This document shows, piece by piece, positions 1 through 8,050 of a DNA stretch of 64,000 nt. The notes under the pieces are model-generated. The model saw only the letters and a program-made list of their open reading frames with translations, was not told where the DNA came from and did no database searches. The position numbers and the translations under genes were made by a program. Source of the stretch: Undibacterium hunanense (GTDB taxonomy: Bacteria > Pseudomonadota > Gammaproteobacteria > Burkholderiales > Burkholderiaceae_D); contig NZ_JACOGF010000001.1 of the NCBI RefSeq assembly GCF_014284335.1, positions 620,001 to 684,000 of the forward strand, read 5' to 3'. Every line of letters starts with the position of its first letter. Position 1 is the stretch's first letter.

Positions 1-476
1 TCTGTGGCTTCTGCCAGTTCTTCCAGTGCCAGGGTGAGATTGGCCATTTCTACGGCAACGCGGGCGGCATCACGGCCTTTTTCCTGCATGCGTACTTCTG
101 CCTGCTCATCGTTTTCGGTGGTCAGAATGGCATTTGCAATCGGGATACCGGCATCCAGACCAACGCGGGTAATACCTGCGCCAGATTCATTCGATACCAG
201 TTCAAAGTGGTAAGTTTCACCACGGATGACAGCACCCAGGGCGATCAGGGCATCAAACTGGTTGGTTTCTGCCAGTTTTTGCAGTGCCAGTGGCACTTCC
301 AGTGCGCCTGGTACGGTCACATGCAGGATGTCTTCGTTCAATACACCCAGCAATGACAGTTCAGCCAGGCAGGCATCCAGCAAACCCTTGCCGACGTTTT
401 CGTTAAAGCGCGCCTGTACGATACCGACACGTACACCTGCGCCATCCAGATTTGCTTCGTAATGTCCTACTGTCAT
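1..476 (-). CDS. ribH: 6,7-dimethyl-8-ribityllumazine synthase, C-terminus cut by window edge
   Basis: Lumazine synthase condenses 5-amino-6-ribitylamino-uracil with dihydroxybutanone phosphate in the penultimate step of riboflavin synthesis. Reading the minus strand from ATG at 476 gives 158 codons with no stop before the edge, close to the usual family length, so little is missing. Family features visible include an N-terminal [12 protein letters not shown] stretch, [15 protein letters not shown], and [17 protein letters not shown]. It lies 94 bases downstream of ribB on the same strand, so the two are probably co-transcribed. The missing piece is only the extreme C-terminus. Confidence 0.95.
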   Translation of the reverse strand, partial: MTVGHYEANLDGAGVRVGIVQARFNENVGKGLLDACLAELSLLGVLNEDILHVTVPGALEVPLALQKLAETNQFDALIALGAVIRGETYHFELVSNESGAGITRVGLDAGIPIANAILTTENDEQAEVRMQEKGRDAARVAVEMANLTLALEELAEAT

Positions 477-570
477 GATGTTCTTTCTTGCGCTGTAGCG
501 CTTGATAATTGATATGGGGATGAAGGCAGCATATCAGGCCAGCGGCTTCATCACCGGCCTTTCGCTCTCA

Positions 571-1692
571 TCACGGTTTGTCAGAGCAAGGCTTGTCCAA
601 ATAACCAACAACTTCCAGATTAAATCCTGTCATGGATGGCATTTTGCGTGGATTGGCCAGCAATTTCATCTTGCCAACGCCCACATCCTTCAGAATCTGT
701 GCGCCGATACCATAGTTGCGCAAATCCATGCGAGCAGCGCGGCTGGCGGGTTTCGTTTCTGGTGTATTGAGCGCCTTGAACTGGTCAAACATCTGCTCGG
801 CGGTTTCTTCGCAATTGAGCAGGACGATCACGCCGGAATCCGATTTCTGGACGGCGGCCATGGCTGCTGCCACGTTCCAGGAGTGCGTGGTAGCCTGGCT
901 TTCCAGCAAATCAAGTATCGAAACCGGCTGGTGCACACGCACCAGGGCCGCTTTTTCTGGCGTGATATCGCCATGCACCAGCGCCAGATGGGCAGAGCCG
1001 CTAGGCTTGTCACGGTAAACAATCGCCTTGAAGCTGCCATGCACGGTATGCATTTCACGCTCGGCAACACGGTCAACGATGCTTTCTGTCTGGCTGCGAT
1101 AATGGATAAGATCAGCAATGGTGCCGATTTTCATGCCATGTTCACGGGCAAACTCGATCAGGTCAGGCAGACGGGCCATGGTGCCGTCATCCTTCATGAT
1201 TTCGCAAATCACGGATGCCGGCGTCAGGCCAGCCAGTTCAGCCAGGTCACAACCAGCCTCGGTATGGCCGGCACGCATGAGCACACCGCCCCTTTGTGCC
1301 TTCAGCGGGAAAATATGTCCAGGCTGGACGATATCGGCCGCAGTAGATTTCTTGTCAACGGCGACCTGCACGGTACGGGCGCGGTCGGCAGCAGAGATAC
1401 CGGTGGTAACACCCTCTGCCGCTTCGATGGATACGGTGAAATTGGTACCAAAAGAAGTACCATTGCGACTGGTCATCATGGCCAGGTTTAATTGTTCGCA
1501 ACGCTCTTCAGTCAGTGTCAGGCAGATCAGGCCACGGCCAAACTTGGCCATGAAGTTGATGGCTTCGGCGGTGACGAATTCGGCGGCCATAATCAGGTCG
1601 CCTTCGTTTTCACGATCTTCTTCATCAACCAGTATCACCATGCGGCCAGCGCGCAATTCGGCAACGATTTCCTGGGTAGTAGACATGCTCAT
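571..1692 (-). CDS. ribB: 3,4-dihydroxy-2-butanone 4-phosphate synthase with degenerate GTP cyclohydrolase II domain
   Basis: Converts ribulose 5-phosphate to the four-carbon precursor of the lumazine ring. Residues 1-205 form a complete RibB domain, with [24 protein letters not shown] and the [14 protein letters not shown] motif. Residues 210-373 align with the RibA fold, but the zinc-cysteine segment of true GTP cyclohydrolase II (C-x2-GD...CDCG) is replaced by [15 protein letters not shown] with no cysteines. The RibA half is therefore expected to be catalytically dead. Such RibB fusions are known in proteobacteria that carry a separate ribA. No FMN riboswitch signature was seen in the 177 bases upstream. 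Confidence 0.93.
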   Translation of the reverse strand: MSMSTTQEIVAELRAGRMVILVDEEDRENEGDLIMAAEFVTAEAINFMAKFGRGLICLTLTEERCEQLNLAMMTSRNGTSFGTNFTVSIEAAEGVTTGISAADRARTVQVAVDKKSTAADIVQPGHIFPLKAQRGGVLMRAGHTEAGCDLAELAGLTPASVICEIMKDDGTMARLPDLIEFAREHGMKIGTIADLIHYRSQTESIVDRVAEREMHTVHGSFKAIVYRDKPSGSAHLALVHGDITPEKAALVRVHQPVSILDLLESQATTHSWNVAAAMAAVQKSDSGVIVLLNCEETAEQMFDQFKALNTPETKPASRAARMDLRNYGIGAQILKDVGVGKMKLLANPRKMPSMTGFNLEVVGYLDKPCSDKP

Positions 1693-1869
1693 AGGGGGAA
1701 TATCCTGAACCGGGCCACCAACGCAATGACAGAAGCAATTGGCGTTGTACCACGGAATTCTCAGTGCAAATGAATGAAGTCGCTATTTTAAAGGATTTAC
1801 GTCTGCTCTTCCCGTGCTTATATTGATTTATACCGGATTTCTTGCCGATATATGCTGTTTGGCACAGGT

Positions 1870-2772
1870 TTATTCGATTTGCACCTGGCCCTGAGCGATT
1901 TCTATTACCCGGCCACCGACCCGTATGGCTTGATCTTTTGTCACTTCAAGGTGTAAGCGGCAAGGCCGCCCCATCTGCACGCCCTGGCTAATTACCATGC
2001 TGACCGGCACCACCTGCCCCTGCGCCATCCACCAGCCGCCCAGATTGGCGCAAGCAGAACCGGTGCCGGGGTCTTCGCCAAAACCACCATCCGAGCGCGC
2101 AAAGACATAACGCGCCGTGACCTGCCTGGGCTCCGGATTGGACTCTACAGGCTCATCAAAGGCAAACACATAGGCCATTCTGCGCCCCACCCGGTTGGCT
2201 GGCCAACTTGCCAGTTGCGCACTATCCGGCTGGGCTTTAGCCACAGCGGCGGCAGATTTCAGTGGCACCAGCAATTGTTCACTGCCGGTATTTACCCAGA
2301 CCGGGGCAGACAGCAAATCCGTTTCCTGCAAGCCCAGCATGGCTGCTACCTGTGCAGGTGGCAGCTCACAAGGGCGGGTCTGCACCCCACCATGCTGTAC
2401 TTCGCTACGATATGGTGCCACCAAAGTCCAGATACCCTGCTGATCCAGCGCCATGGGAATAAGACCAGCCTTACATTCCAGGGCGAACTGCGTGTCGCCA
2501 GCCTGCAATTGCTTCACCACATGGGCCGTGCCCAGGCTGGGATGACCGGCAAAAGCCATTTCCATGTCCGGCGTAAAAATACGCATCCTGGCGCTGGCAC
2601 CAGCCTGTTCTGGCGGCAGGATAAAGCTGGTTTCCGACAAGTTGAATTGCCTTGCCAGTAATTGCATCTCGACATCTGTCAAGCCATCTGCCTGCTCAAA
2701 GACACACAGGGGGTTACCGCCAAACTGGCTTTCAGCAAAGACATTCACCAGGCGAAAAGCATAATTTCTCAT
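1870..2772 (-). CDS. PhzF-family isomerase/epimerase
   Basis: A 300-residue protein of the PhzF phenazine-biosynthesis-like family, which has the diaminopimelate epimerase fold. The N-terminus has FRLVNVFAESQFGGNPLCVF, followed by the NLSETSF motif carrying the usual catalytic glutamate. FAGHPSLGTAHV and GTGSACANLGGW supply the remaining family signatures. No phenazine genes are nearby, so the substrate is unknown. Its ATG overlaps the xdhC stop codon (ATGA), indicating translational coupling with the upstream gene. Confidence 0.85.
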   Translation of the reverse strand: MRNYAFRLVNVFAESQFGGNPLCVFEQADGLTDVEMQLLARQFNLSETSFILPPEQAGASARMRIFTPDMEMAFAGHPSLGTAHVVKQLQAGDTQFALECKAGLIPMALDQQGIWTLVAPYRSEVQHGGVQTRPCELPPAQVAAMLGLQETDLLSAPVWVNTGSEQLLVPLKSAAAVAKAQPDSAQLASWPANRVGRRMAYVFAFDEPVESNPEPRQVTARYVFARSDGGFGEDPGTGSACANLGGWWMAQGQVVPVSMVISQGVQMGRPCRLHLEVTKDQAIRVGGRVIEIAQGQVQIE

Positions 2773-3758
2773 GCCATGGCCGCCTTGGCATGGGCCACAT
2801 TGACTTCTGCCGGCAACAGCACATTGTTTTTCACTGCGGTCAGTTCAGCCAGGATGGAGATGGCAATTTCAGCCGGTGTCTTGCTGCCTATATACAAACC
2901 TATGGGGCCGTGCAGTTTCAACAGATCGGCATCGCTCAGATCAAATTCCTTCAGTCTTTCCCTGCGTTTGGCATTGTTGACGCGGGAACCTATGGCACCG
3001 ACATAGAAAGCCTCTGACTTCAGGGCTTCCATCAGGGCCAGATCGTCCAGTTTGGGATCATGCGTCAGTGCCACGACTGCACTGCGGCTGTCGAGCTGCA
3101 TGTCGAGTATCAGATCATCCGGCATGGCGTGGACGAGTTTGACGCCATCGACATGCCAGCCATTGGTATATTCTTCGCGCGGATCACAAACGATCACCTG
3201 ATAATCCATGCCCAGCGCAATACTGGCCAAAAAGCGCGATAACTGCCCGGCCCCGATGATCAGCAGCCGCCAGCGCGGTCCATGCACGGTCAAGAGCAGG
3301 TCTTCGGTTGCCACCAGTTGCTGTGATGGTGAAGCAGTCTCCAGCCTGACCTCGCCAGTATGCAGATCCAGTTGCCGGGACAACAATTCATGCTGTTCCA
3401 GCCTTTGCAACAATTCGCTGATACGGCTGCGGGCAGAAAGTGGCTCTATACATAACTGTATGGTACCGCCGCAGGGCAAGCCAAAACGGTGGGCTTCGTC
3501 AGCGGTGATGCCATAGGTGACCAGTTCCGGCAGTTCACGCACGATGCCTTCGCGCTGCACCCGTTCTATCAGGTCATCTTCTATACAGCCACCGGATACC
3601 GAACCGACCACCTGCCCATTACCGCCTATCGCCAGTGTCGCCCCTTCGGGTCTTGGGCTGGAGCCCCAGGTTTTGACGACCGTAACCAGTTCACAGGCCA
3701 TGCCGGCACGTATCCAGGCGTCACAGGTTTTCAATACTTCCAGGTCAATACTATCCAT
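2769..3758 (-). CDS. XdhC/CoxI-family protein
   Basis: Members of this family deliver or sulfurate molybdenum cofactor for xanthine dehydrogenase and related hydroxylases. The N-terminal XdhC/CoxI domain has VVKTWGSSPRPEGATLAI and VGSVSGGCIEDDLI. A C-terminal Rossmann domain begins at LLIIGAGQLSRFLASIALG, followed by VIVCDPREE and VGAIGSR. The frame is open upstream to 3956, but homology begins at the ATG at 3758, giving 329 residues. It overlaps phzF by four bases. No molybdenum hydroxylase gene is in the window, so the partner is unknown. Confidence 0.8.
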   Translation of the reverse strand: MDSIDLEVLKTCDAWIRAGMACELVTVVKTWGSSPRPEGATLAIGGNGQVVGSVSGGCIEDDLIERVQREGIVRELPELVTYGITADEAHRFGLPCGGTIQLCIEPLSARSRISELLQRLEQHELLSRQLDLHTGEVRLETASPSQQLVATEDLLLTVHGPRWRLLIIGAGQLSRFLASIALGMDYQVIVCDPREEYTNGWHVDGVKLVHAMPDDLILDMQLDSRSAVVALTHDPKLDDLALMEALKSEAFYVGAIGSRVNNAKRRERLKEFDLSDADLLKLHGPIGLYIGSKTPAEIAISILAELTAVKNNVLLPAEVNVAHAKAAMA

Positions 3759-3935
3759 TGCTTCACATTCAAAATTAAGGAGCTGCTTGCCGTGCCCATG
3801 CACACACGCAGCAACATACCAGAATCTCCCCTTACCTGCAGGCCGGCAGCCACAAGATATCTGTATGACATCCGCATGACATTTAGAGGACTTGGACGAG
3901 ATTCTTTGCATTACAATGCCTGCAAACTTGACGCC

Positions 3936-3949
3936 CCGGAGGCCACTTG
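3936..3949 (+). promoter_or_regulatory. Shine-Dalgarno deciding a TTG start
   Basis: GGAGG at 3939-3943 sits four bases before TTG at 3947. No in-frame ATG precedes the first transmembrane segment, so the POT transporter most likely starts at this TTG. Confidence 0.6.
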
Positions 3950-5422
3950 TCAACAATTAAACAAAGAATAGCAGCCATACCGGAAGGTGCTGGCGCCCTG
4001 TTTTTCATACAGATTTTCGCCACCCTCGGTTTCGCCGTACTGTATTCCACCCTGGTCTTGTATGCCACCAAGAAACTGAACTTCAGTACCAGAGATGCGA
4101 CGGCCATCATGGGCGTGTTTGGCGCATTCAATTATGGCCTGCACCTGTTTGGCGGGTATCTGGCTGGCCGCTTCATCAGTAACCGTAACCTGTTTGTCGG
4201 CGGCATGGTGTTGCAAGTCGTCGGTTGTGCCACCATTTCTGTAGGCACGTCCAGCATGATGTACTGGGGCCTGGCTTTCTTCCTGACGGGCAGCGGCCTC
4301 AACGTCACCTGTCTGAACCTGATGCTGACTCAGCGTTTCAAACCGGAAGACAATCGTCGCGAAAGTGCCTTCCTGTGGAATTATGCCGGGATGAATCTGG
4401 GCTTTTTCATCGGCTTTACCGCAGCTGGTTATTATCAGTTACTGGAAGATTATTCCAGCCTGTTCATTTTTGCCACCATCGGCAATTTCATGGCCATCGT
4501 GCTGGCAGCCATCAACTGGCGCGTCCTGTCTGACCTGAACACGACGCTGCTGGATGCGACACCGCGCCAGTTCCGCTGGCGTTTTCTGGTGGGTCTGCTG
4601 GTCATGGCCGGCCTCGTCCCACTGGTCGAATTCATGTTACACAGGGCAGAAGGTACGGGTGATCTGGTGATGATAATCAGCGTCATCATTGGCCTGATGC
4701 TGACTGCCCTGACCGCCATCCACAGTGATGAGCGCGAGAGCAAAAACATGTGCGCCTATCTCGTGCTGACCCTGGGTTCACTGGTATTCTGGACCTTGTA
4801 CCAGATGGCGCCCATGGGCTTGCAACTGTTCGCCGTCAACAATGTGGATCGCATGGTCTGGGGCTATGAAATTGCGCCGCAATGGATACAGAACATCAAC
4901 AGCTTCGTCATCATGGTTGGCGGCCCGCTGATGGCCGTGTTGTTTGACAAGCTGCGCGCACGCGGCTGGAATATTGATGTCCCGCGCCAGTTCTCTGCCG
5001 CCCTGATCTTGATAGGCATCGCCTTTCTGGTACTGCCGCTGGGTATAAAAACGGCATCCATGAATGGCCTGGTCGCCTTCAAATGGATCTTCATCAGTTA
5101 TCTGTTGCAAAGCCTGGCTGAATTGCTGATCTCACCTATCGGCTACGCCATGATAGGCAAGCTGGCGCCGCGCCAGTACCAGGGCGTGATGATGGGTACA
5201 TGGATGCTGATGACCGGCACGGCATCCATCCTGTCCAGCAAATTCTCGGGCCTGATACCGGAAGCGACGGAAGGCCTGCCTTCGCTGACCAACCCTACCT
5301 ATAATTACATCTTCTCGGTACTGGGCTGGGGCAGCGTTGGTGTTGGCATTGTTCTGGTCGTGCTGATCCCGGTATTGCGCAAGCTGATTACCGATGGGCC
5401 TGGCCAAACTGCAAGAGCCTGA
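3947..5422 (+). CDS. Proton-dependent oligopeptide transporter (POT/PTR2 family, MFS)
   Basis: A 491-residue inner-membrane protein with about 14 hydrophobic segments, as in bacterial DtpA-like symporters that import di- and tripeptides with protons. Family signs include an N-terminal IPEGAGALFFIQIFATLGF, FGAFNYGLHLFGGYLAGRFI, GSGLNVTCLNLML and FLWNYAGMNLGFFIGF. It starts at TTG with a strong Shine-Dalgarno sequence. The gene diverges from xdhC, whose start lies about 190 bases away, so the promoters must fall in that short interval. Confidence 0.88.
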   Translation: MSTIKQRIAAIPEGAGALFFIQIFATLGFAVLYSTLVLYATKKLNFSTRDATAIMGVFGAFNYGLHLFGGYLAGRFISNRNLFVGGMVLQVVGCATISVGTSSMMYWGLAFFLTGSGLNVTCLNLMLTQRFKPEDNRRESAFLWNYAGMNLGFFIGFTAAGYYQLLEDYSSLFIFATIGNFMAIVLAAINWRVLSDLNTTLLDATPRQFRWRFLVGLLVMAGLVPLVEFMLHRAEGTGDLVMIISVIIGLMLTALTAIHSDERESKNMCAYLVLTLGSLVFWTLYQMAPMGLQLFAVNNVDRMVWGYEIAPQWIQNINSFVIMVGGPLMAVLFDKLRARGWNIDVPRQFSAALILIGIAFLVLPLGIKTASMNGLVAFKWIFISYLLQSLAELLISPIGYAMIGKLAPRQYQGVMMGTWMLMTGTASILSSKFSGLIPEATEGLPSLTNPTYNYIFSVLGWGSVGVGIVLVVLIPVLRKLITDGPGQTARA

Positions 5423-5426
5423 CGAG

Positions 5427-6323
5427 TTATTCAGCAATAGGCGTGAAGCGCTGCACTTTCACGCCATTGATTTCCAGCGTTTCAAAGAACACTGCCTTGG
5501 GCCGGGTCCAGACACTGCCATCATGTGAACGATAGACGATCACCGTGCTCAAGTCAGATTCCTGGGTTGCCTCGCAGACCAGTTCGTAGATACCGCCCTT
5601 GTAGTGACGATAGCGCTGTAGTGCGGCAGTCTTGTTGGTAGCTATACTTTTGCCAGCCTTTGCTGACACGGAGGGAATCACTTCAGCTATTGGCCCGGCA
5701 CTTTGCTTTTTCAGGAAAGCAGGTACTTTGGCTGCTGTCAGCTTGTTCACATCTTGCAGCAGGCGCGGGTCTATGCCATTGAAGCCATAGCGCTCACCCA
5801 ATTCGGAGGCGATCCGCAGCATGAGTTTGGAAGCCACTTCAGCATCTGCTTCCGCTCTGTGGGCCGAACCTTTAAAGCGTATGCCCAGTGACGATGCCAG
5901 CGGCCCCAGCGAATAACTGTTCAGTCCCGGAAACACACGCCGTGACAGTTTCACAGAACAGATGACACCATCGTAAGCAGGCCACAGCCCCAGGCGATCA
6001 CTTTCTGCCAGCAAGAATTTCTCATCAAAACTGGCGTTATGGGCTGCCAGTGCGTCGCTGCCGATAAATTCCACCAATTCCGGTATGACTTCCGAAACGG
6101 GCGGGGCATGGTCCACCATGGATTGGGTAATGCCTGTCAATTCGGTAATAAAGTAGGGTATGCGCACACGGCAATTGATCAGGGATACATAGCGATCCAC
6201 AATTTCACCACCGACAATACGCAAGGCAGCCACCTCGGTCACACGACCACCCTGCTCTGGCGTCATGCCCGAGGTTTCAAAGTCAATCATCACTACTGGT
6301 TTTTCAAACATCATTTTTTTCAC
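5427..6323 (-). CDS. DEDDh-family 3'-5' exonuclease (DNA polymerase III epsilon-like)
   Basis: A 298-residue protein. The N-terminal exonuclease domain (about residues 8-185) shows all the acidic and histidine motifs: VMIDFETSG (D and E), AAHNASFDEKFL (D) and HRAEADAEV (H and D). It therefore probably degrades DNA or RNA from the 3' end with two metal ions. The C-terminal 100 residues contain a linker and a DUF1653-like stretch (YRHYKGGIYELV, VIVYRSHDGSVWTRP). It is convergent with the POT gene, with only four bases between the stops. Translation could also begin at the ATGs three or four codons in. Confidence 0.85.
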   Translation of the reverse strand: MKKMMFEKPVVMIDFETSGMTPEQGGRVTEVAALRIVGGEIVDRYVSLINCRVRIPYFITELTGITQSMVDHAPPVSEVIPELVEFIGSDALAAHNASFDEKFLLAESDRLGLWPAYDGVICSVKLSRRVFPGLNSYSLGPLASSLGIRFKGSAHRAEADAEVASKLMLRIASELGERYGFNGIDPRLLQDVNKLTAAKVPAFLKKQSAGPIAEVIPSVSAKAGKSIATNKTAALQRYRHYKGGIYELVCEATQESDLSTVIVYRSHDGSVWTRPKAVFFETLEINGVKVQRFTPIAE

Positions 6324-6601
6324 TGGCGGGAACTAATCAATATCAATACAATCTATTTACAGGTCGCGTCAATAAAAACATGCGAAAGCGACCTCAGAGC
6401 CTGGAACTTATGCAGCAAGCTCTGGCTCTGGAAATTTCCAGTCCCCTGACATTATTCCTGATGACCATATTGTAAACGCTGGCCGATCCGGCACAGTCTT
6501 TCCATATTCTTTGTCATCCAACAGCATTTGGCATTTCTTCATGTGTGATGCATTCATCATGCACACAGCAATGAACAGACAGCACATTGTGTTTGTTAAT
6601 T

Positions 6602-7891
6602 ATGATAAATAAAATTTTTGATTTATTTTCCCTCTCCCAGCGGGATCTATTACGTGATCTGATCTATCGCCGTTTATGGACATCGATACTGATCAGTTCT
6701 TTCGGTGCCCAGGTCACCATGCTGGCATTGCCGCTGACGGCGGCCATATTGCTGCACGCCAGTCCTTCACAGATGGGCATACTGACCTTTATGGAAATAA
6801 TGCCCTTCGTCTTGCTGTCACTGCCATCCGGTGTGCTGCTGGACCGGGTGCGCAAACTGCCGGTATATATCGTTGGTGAAATCACGATATCACTGGCGGT
6901 TGCCAGTGTGCCACTGGCATGGTGGCTGGGCTATCTGGGCATGACCTGGCTGTATGTGGTCGGTTTTTTGATAGGCATGGTCAATACCACCGCCGGTTCA
7001 GCCTCGCAAATCGTGCTGACGCAAATCGTGCCGCGTGACCGCCTGGTTGAAGCCCATGCCAAAAATGCCCTGGCCACCTCCGGCGCAGAAGTCGCCGGCC
7101 CGGCAACTGCAGGGGCGCTGATCAAACTGATGGGTGCACCGCTGGCCTTGCTGGCAGATGCCCTGCTACTGCTGACATCTGCAGTGATCTTACGTGGCAT
7201 CCATATCAATGAAGTACGTATGCCGAGGGAAGACGCGCATTTCTGGCGTGACCTGAAGGCTGGCCTGTCCTTTGTCACCAACAAACCCTTGCTGATCGCA
7301 CTGGCAATGACGGTCGGCGGCTGGCAACTTTGTTATAACGCCGCCCTGGTAGTGCAGATCTTGTTTGCCACCCGTGAACTGGGCCTGTCGGAACAGGCGG
7401 TTGGCCTGAGTTATATGGGCATGGGCATAGGTACCATTATTGCCAGCGTGTATGGCTATCGCATCAGCCGCCGCATTGGCCCTGGCCCCTGCATGGTGCT
7501 GGGAGTTGCCGTCTGCGGTGTGGGCTGGGGCTTGCTGGCACTGGCACCGGCCAATAACTGGGGTATCGCTGCCTTTGGTTTCATGCTGATGTGTTTTTCC
7601 ATTGGTGGCGTATTGATTTTTATTAACTTTCTGGCATTGCGCCAGGCGGTAACGCCAGAGGCCATGCTGGGACGCATGACCAGCACCATGCGCTGGCTGA
7701 TACTGATACCGGCCGGACCCGGCGCCCTGATCGGTGGCTGGATGGGCGAACATCTGGGCCTGCGTTATTCGCTGGGTTTTGCGGGTGCCTGTGCCCTGCT
7801 GCTGGCATATATTGCAGGCAAAAACCCGGTCATCCGTGGCATTACCGCCCTGCCAACGCTAAGTAAACAGGAAGAGATGCAGCAAGTGTGA
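6602..7891 (+). CDS. MFS transporter (EntS-like exporter type)
   Basis: A membrane protein of about 429 residues with 12 predicted helices. It resembles the MFS_3/EntS group of small-molecule exporters. Recognisable stretches are SPSQMGILTFMEIMPFVLLS, LPSGVLLDRVRKLPVYIVGE (a motif A variant) and QIVPRDRLVEAHAKNALATS. ATG at 6602 is preferred because the five codons upstream of it follow only a TTG with no ribosome site. No siderophore or antibiotic genes are adjacent, so the substrate is unknown. Confidence 0.8.
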   Translation: MINKIFDLFSLSQRDLLRDLIYRRLWTSILISSFGAQVTMLALPLTAAILLHASPSQMGILTFMEIMPFVLLSLPSGVLLDRVRKLPVYIVGEITISLAVASVPLAWWLGYLGMTWLYVVGFLIGMVNTTAGSASQIVLTQIVPRDRLVEAHAKNALATSGAEVAGPATAGALIKLMGAPLALLADALLLLTSAVILRGIHINEVRMPREDAHFWRDLKAGLSFVTNKPLLIALAMTVGGWQLCYNAALVVQILFATRELGLSEQAVGLSYMGMGIGTIIASVYGYRISRRIGPGPCMVLGVAVCGVGWGLLALAPANNWGIAAFGFMLMCFSIGGVLIFINFLALRQAVTPEAMLGRMTSTMRWLILIPAGPGALIGGWMGEHLGLRYSLGFAGACALLLAYIAGKNPVIRGITALPTLSKQEEMQQV

Positions 7892-7953
7892 TCACGGCAT
7901 TGCAAATTGACGAAGAAAAGCGAGATAATGCGCGATTATTTATGTTTTTTCAT

Positions 7954-7982
7954 CGGGCTTTTCCGGGAGACGGAAAAGTCCG
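7954..7982 (+). other. Strong stem-loop in the leader of the OPT gene
   Basis: A 12-bp stem with one G-U pair closes a five-base GGAGA loop, about 70 bases before the OPT start. There is no U-tract on either strand, so it is not a normal intrinsic terminator. It may be a leader structure or mRNA stabiliser. Confidence 0.4.
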
Positions 7983-8050
7983 GTAATTCGCCAGGCTGAA
8001 AAAATATCCGCCTTTTTCTACCTCAATTTGACAACAATACAGGTACACCA

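Noticed and set aside
502..1491. 329-codon plus-strand open frame
   Set aside because: It lies antisense to ribB, whose product is clearly recognised. Its translation has no domain character.
1693..1869. FMN riboswitch upstream of ribB
   Set aside because: Searched for by eye because ribB genes often carry one. The conserved RFN motifs are absent and the interval is short.
1870..3758. Phenazine biosynthesis locus
   Set aside because: The PhzF-family gene is paired with xdhC and no other phz genes are present. The family name does not imply phenazine production.
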